Both the position numbers and the translations under genes were made by a program. This document shows, one piece after another, positions 8,497 to 14,231 of a stretch of DNA of 27,209 nt (positions are counted from its first letter, which is position 1; each line of letters begins with the position of its first letter). Origin of the DNA: Oscillospiraceae bacterium (GTDB lineage: Bacteria > Bacillota > Clostridia > Oscillospirales > Ruminococcaceae); contig DOQG01000042.1 in NCBI GenBank assembly GCA_003512525.1, forward strand, positions 1-27,209. The letters are read 5' to 3'. The notes below the pieces were generated by a model. It searched no databases, had not been told where the DNA came from, and saw nothing but the letters and a program-made list of their open reading frames with translations.

Positions 8497-8534
8497 CTAT
8501 ATGCAGGTCCGGATAAAAAAGAAGTGAGGCGTTT

Positions 8535-9566
8535 ATGAAAAGAAAGAAAGCGATCATTATATTTTCCGCACTGTCGGCACTTATTATCGGCATATTACTT
8601 ATAGCCGACAGTGCGGGAACAGCCGACACGATAAAACGATGTATATATGTCTGCCTTGACAGCCTGATACCGTCACTGTTTTGCTTTATGGTGTTCTCAT
8701 CAATTCTTATAAAAAGCGGTATCGGCGAAATATTGTTTACCCCGCTGTGGTACATAATGAAATTCATACTTCATCTTGACAGAAAAATGTTCAGCATTTT
8801 TCTGCTAAGCCAGATAGGCGGTTATCCTGTCGGAGTAAAACTTCTGAGCGAGCTTAAAGATGCCGGTAAGGAATATAGTAAAGAATACAACACGGCACTT
8901 TGTTATTGCTATAACAGCGGCCCCGCATTCGTAGTCGGTATTGTGGGAATAGGGATATACGGTGATGTTAAGGCGGGACTTATAGTATTTCTGTCATGCG
9001 TTGCGGCTAATTTTACAGCCGCAGTAATTACAAATGTTCGCAATAAGCCGCAAAGCGGGGGTGATATACAATTTTCACTTTCCGTAAAAGATTTCTCTGC
9101 ATGTCTTACAGATGCGGCAAAAGCACTTATGAATATTGCACTTGCTATTCTTTTGTTCAATGCAACAACTGAGCTCATAGGCTATATAATCAGTAACCTG
9201 ACAGGTTATGAGCTACCGGATATAGTTAAAGCCATAGCTGAAGTCACTAATATCAAAAACGGCGTTACGGTATATTCTTTGCCTGTAGTCACGGCGCTGA
9301 TTTCTTTCGGGGGGCTTTGCGTCATTTATCAACTGTATATTTTGGCGGCTTTCAAGATAAACGTCGTTCGGTTCATACTGACAAGATCTGCTATCGCTAT
9401 AATTTCAGCACTGTTCTGTTTTATTATAGTCGGTATAAGCGGATATGAACCCTCGATCGCGACATTTGCTTACGCGACCGATACGGTCATAACAGATCCG
9501 CTTCTTTTACTTTGCGTTGCCGGAATGACGTTGGTGTTGCTGAAAGATACCGAGAAAAAATTTTAA
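8535..9566 (+). CDS. ylbJ: Sporulation integral membrane protein, YlbJ-like
   Basis: A 343-aa polytopic membrane protein with about eight hydrophobic segments. The blocks SLIPSLFCFMVFS, LSQIGGYPVGVK and YCYNSGPAFVVG are characteristic of YlbJ and of the nucleoside-recognition (Gate) fold. In Bacillus YlbJ is mother-cell expressed and needed for mature spores; its substrate is unknown. AAGTGAGG precedes the ATG. It is divergent from the sporulation pair yqfC-yqfD, which supports the sporulation assignment. The alternative is a related SpmA/SpmB-type Gate protein, but the sequence blocks favour YlbJ. Confidence 0.82.
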   Translation: MKRKKAIIIFSALSALIIGILLIADSAGTADTIKRCIYVCLDSLIPSLFCFMVFSSILIKSGIGEILFTPLWYIMKFILHLDRKMFSIFLLSQIGGYPVGVKLLSELKDAGKEYSKEYNTALCYCYNSGPAFVVGIVGIGIYGDVKAGLIVFLSCVAANFTAAVITNVRNKPQSGGDIQFSLSVKDFSACLTDAAKALMNIALAILLFNATTELIGYIISNLTGYELPDIVKAIAEVTNIKNGVTVYSLPVVTALISFGGLCVIYQLYILAAFKINVVRFILTRSAIAIISALFCFIIVGISGYEPSIATFAYATDTVITDPLLLLCVAGMTLVLLKDTEKKF

Positions 9567-9583
9567 TAATTTTTCAAAAAACA

Positions 9584-9613
9584 CTGGATTTATTCATTTT
9601 TATATGCTATAAT
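9584..9613 (+). promoter_or_regulatory. Promoter for small Cys protein gene
   Basis: A perfect TATAAT (9608-9613), with TGC two bases before it, is preceded by a poor -35 (CTGGAT, 9584-9589, 18-bp spacer). It lies between the ylbJ-like stop and the small gene at 9672. Confidence 0.55.
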
Positions 9614-9671
9614 TACAGTAGTTATAAGCAACATTGAAAATTCAGTGTAAATTTCGTTAGGTGGTGTTATT

Positions 9672-9884
9672 ATGAAAAAGAAACTGTTTGGCAACAATAT
9701 CAAGCCTTCATGCAAATACTGTGAGCTTGGCACCGCTATGGGTGACGATAAAATTCAGTGCTCAAAGTTCGGTGCTGTAAAGTCTTACGATTCCTGCAAG
9801 AAGTTTGTGTATTCGCCTCTTAAGCGTATTCCTAAGAAAGAAATACAGCTTGCAAACTCTGATGTAAACAACATCAACTTCTGA
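9672..9884 (+). CDS. Small four-cysteine protein, function unknown
   Basis: A 70-aa protein with four cysteines, C14, C17, C30 and C42 (CxxC-x12-C-x11-C), spaced like a zinc-ribbon or small metal-binding fold. It is lysine-rich (KKK at the start, KRIPKKE near the end), so it may bind nucleic acid; that is inference. AGGTGGTG lies just before the ATG. It has its own promoter and is followed by two terminator-like hairpins, so it looks like a single-gene unit. I recognise it only as a conserved hypothetical type seen in Clostridia. Confidence 0.8.
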   Translation: MKKKLFGNNIKPSCKYCELGTAMGDDKIQCSKFGAVKSYDSCKKFVYSPLKRIPKKEIQLANSDVNNINF

Positions 9885-9910
9885 TAAAATCATAATATTT
9901 GAAGTAACGA

Positions 9911-9943
9911 CCGCGACCTGTGTAAGGGTCGCGGCATTTCTTT
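9911..9943 (+). terminator. Rho-independent terminator after small Cys protein gene
   Basis: CCGCGACC (9911-9918) pairs with GGTCGCGG (9927-9934) around an 8-nt loop, followed by a T-rich tail (CATTTCTTT), 27 nt after the stop codon. Confidence 0.8.
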
Positions 9944-9983
9944 GCGTAAATATCCATATAATCAAGCTGTTTACGCAATTTTT
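9942..9983 (+). terminator. Second terminator-like hairpin
   Basis: TTGCGTAAA (9942-9950) pairs perfectly with TTTACGCAA (9970-9978) across a 19-nt loop and is followed by TTTTT. It lies directly behind the first terminator, so the two may act in tandem. The stem is A/T-rich and works in both directions. Confidence 0.5.
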
Positions 9984-10042
9984 ATCTTGATCAGCATCAA
10001 AAAAAGTGCACAAAATGCAACGATATCAAGCAGAAAAAAGCA

Positions 10043-10071
10043 TTGTCGTTTTTGACATTCGATGGTATAGT
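10043..10071 (+). promoter_or_regulatory. Promoter for first solute-binding protein gene
   Basis: TTGTCG (10043-10048) and TATAGT (10066-10071) are spaced by 17 bp, 41 bp before the ATG. A perfect TTGACA at 10052 lies nearby but has no properly spaced -10. No cre-like site like that of the second copy is visible. Confidence 0.5.
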
Positions 10072-10112
10072 ATAAATAAATTTAAACCCGATATAAAAAA
10101 TTGGAGGTATTT

Positions 10113-11549
10113 ATGGCTAATTTTAAACGAATACTCGCCGGTGTAATGTCCTGTGTCACGGCTGTTTCACTTGCTGCCTGTTCAAACAGTGCAACAAACG
10201 GCTCCGGCGCGGGAGAAAGCGATACGACAAATTCAAGTACAGAAACAACTATCGATGACGAAATCGAAAACCCTGTAAGTGTCGGCGACATAAGCATTGA
10301 CGCAGGCGAAGAGGTAGAGCCTGCCGAGCTTGAATATCTCGGTTGCTACGACATAACAACAGCCGGTGACGTAAAGCCGTCATACAAGTATTTCTCAGAA
10401 AATTACGGCTGCACGATAAAGTGCACAATAGTAGGTTCTCTTCAGATTCAGGAAAAGCTCACAACTGCGATTTCTTCCGGCGAATCTCCCGACCTCGTTG
10501 ACTATGCAGACAACACATTCCCTCTGCTTATGTCAAAGAATATGTACACTCCGCTTGAAGAATATATGGATCTTTCAGCACCGCAGTGGTCAGGACTTGA
10601 GCAGTACATAAACCAGTACAAGTGGGGCGGAAAAAATTACTACTACCCCTGGGCATATAATGTAGCTCCTTACTTCCTGATCTATAACAGAGCGGTATTC
10701 GAGCAAATCGGCATCGAAGACCCAAAACTTCTTTATGACAGAGGCGAATGGACATGGGAGGCTATGAAGGACGATATCCGCAAGTTCATAGACTCAGATC
10801 CCGACGGCAAGAGAACAGGTCTTTACGGCGCAATGCAGTACTCGGCACAGTCGTTCATCAACAGTACCGGCACTCCCTTAATAACAATTGATGAGAGCGG
10901 CAAGCTTGTACAGAACTTTGACAATGCAAATGTAGACAGAGCCGCAAGCTTTATGCAGGAAATGAAAAAAGAAGGTCTTGCATCATTCCAGGAAGGCATT
11001 ATAGATGTTGATACAACACCTATGCTTGAGGGTACGGCAGCATTCCAGTGTATGGGCGAATGGATTATCTCGGGTTATGCAAAAGCAATGCTAAAGGACG
11101 ACAGCCTTGACTATTTCTTTGTTCCATTCCCGAGAGATGTTGAAGCTGATGAATATTACTATCCTATAACAACATTCGGCTATCTCGTTCCGGCCGGTTC
11201 AAAATATGCAAAGCAGGCTTCTGTGTTCATCAACTGCTGTCGCCTGAGCAACACGGACGAAGACCTCAAGGCTACCACTAAGGAAAGTATAATGAGAAGC
11301 AAGAAATACACAGATGAAATGTACGATTTCATATACAGCTTCAAAGAACCCACAAACTTCCACTGCGTAGTAGACAACCCCTATGGTCTTGACGAAACAA
11401 CCGGTCAGATAGTAAAGGATATCCTCGGCAATACACTGTTTGATATCCAGAGCGATTATTCGGGTCAGTCGTGGACTCAGATGAGAGAAGCCAATATCGG
11501 TTCAATCAGCAAGCAGATAGAATATTATAACGGATTACTCGCTCGGTAA
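10113..11549 (+). CDS. ABC transporter solute-binding lipoprotein (sugar type), copy 1
   Basis: A 478-aa extracellular solute-binding protein of family 1 (the MalE/sugar-binding class). A lipoprotein signal peptide ends in the lipobox LAAC, so the mature protein should be anchored outside the membrane by the Cys. A Ser/Thr/Gly-rich linker and an acidic segment (TTIDDEIENPVSVGD) precede the binding domain. Blocks such as SSGESPDLVDYAD and YYYPWAYNVAPYFLIYN are typical of carbohydrate binders rich in aromatic residues. A TTG in frame at 10101 overlaps the ribosome site GGAGG, so the ATG at 10113 is the real start. No permease or ATPase gene is adjacent, so it must work with a distant transporter or as a sensor. 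It is a close paralogue of the next gene. Confidence 0.9.
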   Translation: MANFKRILAGVMSCVTAVSLAACSNSATNGSGAGESDTTNSSTETTIDDEIENPVSVGDISIDAGEEVEPAELEYLGCYDITTAGDVKPSYKYFSENYGCTIKCTIVGSLQIQEKLTTAISSGESPDLVDYADNTFPLLMSKNMYTPLEEYMDLSAPQWSGLEQYINQYKWGGKNYYYPWAYNVAPYFLIYNRAVFEQIGIEDPKLLYDRGEWTWEAMKDDIRKFIDSDPDGKRTGLYGAMQYSAQSFINSTGTPLITIDESGKLVQNFDNANVDRAASFMQEMKKEGLASFQEGIIDVDTTPMLEGTAAFQCMGEWIISGYAKAMLKDDSLDYFFVPFPRDVEADEYYYPITTFGYLVPAGSKYAKQASVFINCCRLSNTDEDLKATTKESIMRSKKYTDEMYDFIYSFKEPTNFHCVVDNPYGLDETTGQIVKDILGNTLFDIQSDYSGQSWTQMREANIGSISKQIEYYNGLLAR

Positions 11550-11568
11550 ATATAATCTAATAACACAG

Positions 11569-11599
11569 GCCCCCTGTAAATTGCTCACAGGGGGCATTT
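11569..11599 (+). terminator. Rho-independent terminator after solute-binding protein 1
   Basis: GCCCCCTGT (11569-11577) pairs perfectly with ACAGGGGGC (11587-11595) around a 9-nt loop, followed by ATTTT, 20 nt after the stop. It separates the two paralogues into independent transcripts. Confidence 0.9.
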
Positions 11600-11738
11600 T
11601 AGCTAATAAAGTAAATCATAAAATTGTTCTATTAAACAGGCTATTTTACGCACTTTTTTAGTTTACATTTTTAATTTTCATATGTTTCATTATACATATT
11701 GCACAATTTTTTCAAATCAACTTTGACTAAAATGTGAA

Positions 11739-11767
11739 TTGAATAAATGTACTTATTGTGATATAAT
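11739..11767 (+). promoter_or_regulatory. SigA-type promoter for second solute-binding protein gene
   Basis: TTGAAT (11739-11744) and TATAAT (11762-11767) are separated by exactly 17 bp, with a TGTG block just before the -10. Transcription would start near 11774, leaving a leader of about 47 nt that contains a cre-like operator. Confidence 0.75.
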
Positions 11768-11782
11768 CATAACAAAGATGTG

Positions 11783-11796
11783 TGTAAACGATTGCA
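11783..11796 (+). promoter_or_regulatory. cre-like operator (CcpA/LacI-family site)
   Basis: TGTAAACGATTGCA fits the catabolite-responsive element core TGnAAnCGnTTnCA at every fixed position. It lies just downstream of the predicted transcription start and before the ribosome site, the classical place for roadblock repression by CcpA or for a local LacI-type regulator. A wider TGTG...CACA symmetry surrounds it (11781-11801). The regulator gene is not in this window. Confidence 0.65.
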
Positions 11797-11820
11797 ACAC
11801 ATTACGATATGGAGGTTTTT

Positions 11821-13269
11821 ATGATCAATTTCAAAAGAATATTCGCAGGAGTAATGGCAGCCGCTACTGCTGTTTCACTTGCGGCGTGCTCTAACAGCGG
11901 AACAAGCACAACAGCTCCTACAGCTTCCGATGACAGCAACACGAGCACAGGAACAACTATCGATGACGAGATAGACAACCCCGTCAGTGTAGGCGACATA
12001 AGCATAGACGCAGGCGAAGAGGTTGAGCCCGCAGAGCTTCAGTATCTCGGTTGCTATGATATTACGACCGCAGGTGACGTAAAGCCCGCATATAAGTACT
12101 TCTCCGAACACTACGGATGTACTATCAAGTGCACAATAGTAGGCTCACTTCAGATTCTTGAAAAGCTGACAACAGCTATTTCTTCAGGCGAGTCACCTGA
12201 CCTTGTTGACTATGCGGACAACACGTTCCCGCTTATCATGTCAAAAAATATGTACACTCCTCTTGATGAGTATATCGACCTCTCTGCCCCTCAGTGGTCC
12301 GGACTGGAACAGTATATAAACAAGTACACATGGAACGGTAAGAACTATTACTACCCCTGGGCATACAACGTTTCGCCCTACTTCCTTATCTACAACCGCG
12401 GCATATTTGAGCAGATCGGTATAGAAGATCCCAAGGAGCTTTACGATAAGGGCGAATGGACATGGGATACAATGACAGACTGCATACGCAAGTTCATTGA
12501 CTCAGATTCTGACGGTGCAAGAACAGGTCTTTACGGTGCAACAGCTTATACAGCCCATGCATTTATCGATACAACGGGTACTCCCCTTATTGAGATCGGT
12601 AATGACGGCAAGCTCATAAGCAACTTCAACAATGCAAACGTTGACAGAGCCGCTAACTTTATGCAGACACTCAAGAAGGAAGGTCTTGCAAAGTTCCAGG
12701 AAGGCGTTATAGACGTAGATGAAGATCCTATCGTTTCGGGTACAGCAGCATTCCAAGGCATGGGCGAATGGATCATAACAAACTATGCAAAAAAGATGAA
12801 GAAGGATGACAGTCTTGACATCTTCTTCGTTCCGATCCCAAGAGATCCCGAAGCAGATAACTATTACTACTCAATGTCAGCATTTGGTTATCTTGTTCCC
12901 GCAGGCTCCAAGAACGCTAAGCAGGCTTCTGTATTCATCAACTGCTGCCGTCTGAGCAACACAGATGAGGATCTTAAGGCTACTACCAAGGAAAGTATCA
13001 TGAAGAACAAGAAGTATACCGACGAACAGTACGACTTCCTGTACAGCTTCAAGGATGTATCAAACTTCAATGCAGTCGTTGATGAACCTTACGGACTCGA
13101 CGAAACAACCGGTCAGATAATCAAGGATATCCTCGGCAACACACTGTTCGACCTCCAGAGCGAAACTTACGCCGGTCAGTCATGGACACAGATGCGTGAG
13201 GCTAATATCGGTTCTATCAACAAGCAGATCGAATATTACAACGGACTTATCTCAAGCGGTAACTCCTGA
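11821..13269 (+). CDS. ABC transporter solute-binding lipoprotein (sugar type), copy 2
   Basis: A 482-aa family 1 solute-binding lipoprotein and close paralogue of the preceding gene; alignment is nearly gap-free from the acidic segment to the C-terminus. The lipobox is LAAC. An ATG at 11809 sits on the ribosome-site sequence ATGGAGG, so 11821 is the better start. Differences concentrate in the linker after the lipobox and in scattered residues of the binding domain (for example the segment around TAYTAHAFIDTTG against QYSAQSFINSTG in copy 1), which suggests related but possibly different ligands. It has its own promoter, cre-like site and terminator. The strong codon bias and the tidy control signals suggest high expression. 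Confidence 0.9.
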   Translation: MINFKRIFAGVMAAATAVSLAACSNSGTSTTAPTASDDSNTSTGTTIDDEIDNPVSVGDISIDAGEEVEPAELQYLGCYDITTAGDVKPAYKYFSEHYGCTIKCTIVGSLQILEKLTTAISSGESPDLVDYADNTFPLIMSKNMYTPLDEYIDLSAPQWSGLEQYINKYTWNGKNYYYPWAYNVSPYFLIYNRGIFEQIGIEDPKELYDKGEWTWDTMTDCIRKFIDSDSDGARTGLYGATAYTAHAFIDTTGTPLIEIGNDGKLISNFNNANVDRAANFMQTLKKEGLAKFQEGVIDVDEDPIVSGTAAFQGMGEWIITNYAKKMKKDDSLDIFFVPIPRDPEADNYYYSMSAFGYLVPAGSKNAKQASVFINCCRLSNTDEDLKATTKESIMKNKKYTDEQYDFLYSFKDVSNFNAVVDEPYGLDETTGQIIKDILGNTLFDLQSETYAGQSWTQMREANIGSINKQIEYYNGLISSGNS

Positions 13270-13329
13270 GTAGGATAATCAAAAAAGAACTATATCAATA
13301 GTCAGGATACTAAATAATAAATAACTGTA

Positions 13330-13367
13330 TTAGCGGGTTCGCATCACGAACCCGCTAATATTTTTTT
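13330..13367 (+). terminator. Rho-independent terminator after solute-binding protein 2
   Basis: TTAGCGGGTTCG (13330-13341) pairs perfectly with CGAACCCGCTAA (13347-13358) around a 5-nt loop, followed by TATTTTTTT. It is one of the strongest terminators in the window and isolates the following hairpin region from the solute-binding protein transcript. Confidence 0.93.
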
Positions 13368-13467
13368 GATGAGAAAAATGTTTCAGGTTGTAGAAAAAGT
13401 CTGTTTTTTTAGAAATGTAGCTTATTCTCAAACCCTAACCCCAAACCCCTTCCCCTCGGGAAGGGCT

Positions 13468-13604
13468 GTGTATGCTTTGTTGGCTCTGCGTCTGTGCAAT
13501 CGTGGTCGTTTGTTGTCGGTGCGTCCTGCACCGACTTTGTTCGACCACTTGTATGCATCCTTGCATAGAGCCTTTGGGCATACACGCCCGGCATCCGTGC
13601 CGGG
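13468..13604 (-). repeat. Nested-hairpin module M3 (minus orientation)
   Basis: Read on the minus strand, a leading hairpin (13604-13587, CCCGGC/GCCGGG with loop ACGGAT) is followed by a nested fold. P1 is GTGTATGC/GCATACAC (ends at 13585 and 13468). P2 is GGCTC/GAGCC. A side hairpin TATGC/GCATA has loop AAGGAT. P3 is GTGGTCG/CGACCAC. ACAAA-type internal loops lie on both sides. P4 is GTCGGTGC/GCACCGAC with apical loop AGGAC. A weak 3' side hairpin has loop ACAGAC. The stems share almost no sequence with M1 and M2, yet the order and sizes agree (118 nt against 117). Confidence 0.75.
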
Positions 13605-13630
13605 GCTGAATGTGGGGCTGCCGCCCTCAC

Positions 13631-13765
13631 CAAGCAAGGACGCTTGCAGTCAGTCGCACACAGTCGCTGTGCAAGGACGCATAACGACAGCCACACAAAG
13701 CCGTTGCACGATGCAACGGCACAAATGGCTGTCAATGCACAGATGCAGCGACACCAACGACTGAC
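13631..13765 (+). repeat. Nested-hairpin module M1
   Basis: The leading hairpin is CAAGC/GCTTG with loop AAGGAC (13631-13646). Then come P1 GTCAGTCG (13649-13656) with CGACTGAC (13758-13765), P2 GTCGCT (13663-13668) with AGCGAC (13747-13752), and a side hairpin TGC/GCA with loop AAGGAC (13670-13681). P3 is GACAGCC (13686-13692) with GGCTGTC (13727-13733). P4 is GCCGTTGCA (13700-13708) with TGCAACGGC (13712-13720) and loop CGA. ACAAA blocks flank P4 on both sides. A short 3' side hairpin has loop ACAGAT (13739-13744). All stems are perfect. Confidence 0.8.
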
Positions 13766-13785
13766 GACCTGCATTAGGGCTACGC

Positions 13786-13805
13786 CCAAAGCAAGGACGC
13801 TTTGG
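13786..13805 (+). repeat. Additional ANGGAY-loop hairpin
   Basis: CCAAAGC (13786-13792) pairs perfectly with GCTTTGG (13799-13805) around the 6-nt loop AAGGAC. It is the same design as the leading hairpins of the modules, but it stands alone, 16 bases before the leading hairpin of M2. Confidence 0.75.
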
Positions 13806-13821
13806 TTGCTTGCCAAAAGTT

Positions 13822-13972
13822 ATAAGCAAGGATGCTTATGTCAGCTGAATCAAGCCGTTATGCATGGACGCATAAAGACAGCCGCACAAAGCCGTTGCAC
13901 GATGCAACGGCACAAATGGCTGTCGATGCACAGATGCAACGGCACAAACAGCTGACTTTGCAGAGATGCAAA
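13822..13972 (+). repeat. Nested-hairpin module M2 with flanking hairpins
   Basis: The leading hairpin is ATAAGC/GCTTAT with loop AAGGAT (13822-13839). P1 is GTCAGCTG (13840-13847) with CAGCTGAC (13949-13956), and P2 is GCCGTT (13854-13859) with AACGGC (13938-13943). A side hairpin ATGC/GCAT has loop ATGGAC (13860-13873). P3 is 13877-13883 with 13918-13924. P4 is 13891-13899 with 13903-13911, loop CGA, and ACAAA blocks on both sides. The 3' side hairpin has loop ACAGAT. A trailing hairpin TTTGC/GCAAA has loop AGAGAT (13957-13972). M2 aligns with M1 without gaps over 117 nt; differences in P1 and P2 are compensatory. Confidence 0.8.
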
Positions 13973-13998
13973 ACCAACATAGCAAGCAACGCTAAACA

Positions 13999-14036
13999 CC
14001 CATTTTTTAAAATTATGTAGGTTTATCGACAGTCTG
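13999..14036. repeat. Right end of dispersed repeat (second copy)
   Basis: This matches 30-67 almost exactly (34 of 37 bases over 14000-14036), ending in GTTTATCGACAGTCTG. It marks the right border of the hairpin-rich region and shows that the border sequence recurs at another intergenic site. Confidence 0.75.
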
Positions 14037-14128
14037 AATGTTTGAAATCCGGCAACTAAAACTTGTGATATTTCCGCAACCGTGATTATTTTCATTATAG
14101 TCTTTTACAGTCAGGTAAGAGATTATAC

Positions 14129-14153
14129 AAAAAGGGGCTGTGCCACAGCCCCT
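14129..14153 (-). terminator. Rho-independent terminator for GGDEF gene
   Basis: On the minus strand AGGGGCTG (14153-14146) pairs with CAGCCCCT (14140-14133), followed by a T-run (from 14133 down to 14129). It lies about 80 nt after the GGDEF stop codon. Confidence 0.8.
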
Positions 14154-14231
14154 AAAAGAGATACGTTGCCGGCTTTTCGTAACACCATCGAAGGCAAGAG
14201 CAACCTCTCCGTTCGATGCATTGCCTTCCTC

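Larger units (their letters stand above)
13368..14231. other. Gene-free region of chained hairpins
   Basis: No convincing gene is present. Open frames of 100-135 codons exist on both strands here, but they have no ribosome sites, overlap one another, and follow the repeats. From 13446 to 13972 the sequence is almost entirely self-complementary: CCCTTCCC/GGGAAGGG (13447-13465), module M3 (13468-13585), a hairpin (13587-13604), a hairpin (13612-13630), a hairpin plus module M1 (13631-13765), hairpins at 13786-13805 and 13822-13839, module M2 (13840-13956), and TTTGC/GCAAA (13957-13972). The end at 13999-14036 repeats the left window edge. Positions 14037-14128 show no clear structure. The rest holds the terminator of the GGDEF gene and a weak inverted repeat (14190-14197 with 14221-14228). 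Confidence 0.8.

Noticed and set aside
8441..8767. 108-codon minus-strand frame upstream of yqfC
   Set aside because: It overlaps both yqfC and the first part of the ylbJ-like gene and covers their promoter region.
9985..10060. Regulatory hairpin TTGAT/ATCAA and the isolated TTGACA before the first solute-binding gene
   Set aside because: The hairpin is only 5 bp of A/T-rich pairs and the TTGACA has no -10 at proper spacing; both are likely by chance.
10101..10115. Longer start (TTG) for the first solute-binding protein
   Set aside because: The extra codons are the ribosome-binding sequence itself; ATG at 10113 gives a normal lipoprotein signal. The same holds for the ATG at 11809 in the second copy.
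13366..13955. Open frames of 100-135 codons on both strands in the hairpin region
   Set aside because: They overlap each other, lack ribosome sites, contain repeated peptide segments only because the DNA repeats, and give Cys/His/Arg-rich protein unlike the neighbours. The DNA-level structure explains them better.
13631..13956. CRISPR array
   Set aside because: There are repeats, but only two close copies of over 100 nt with internal palindromes and no regular short spacers; no cas gene is in the window.
13446..13972. tRNA or rRNA genes in the structured region
   Set aside because: No CCA-adjacent cloverleaf, T-loop GTTCGA context or rRNA sequence could be seen; the folds are long nested hairpins instead.
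14186..14228. Possible riboswitch or attenuator between the GGDEF stop codon and its terminator
   Set aside because: Two mutually exclusive weak inverted repeats are present, but they lie downstream of the gene and show no recognisable aptamer motif.
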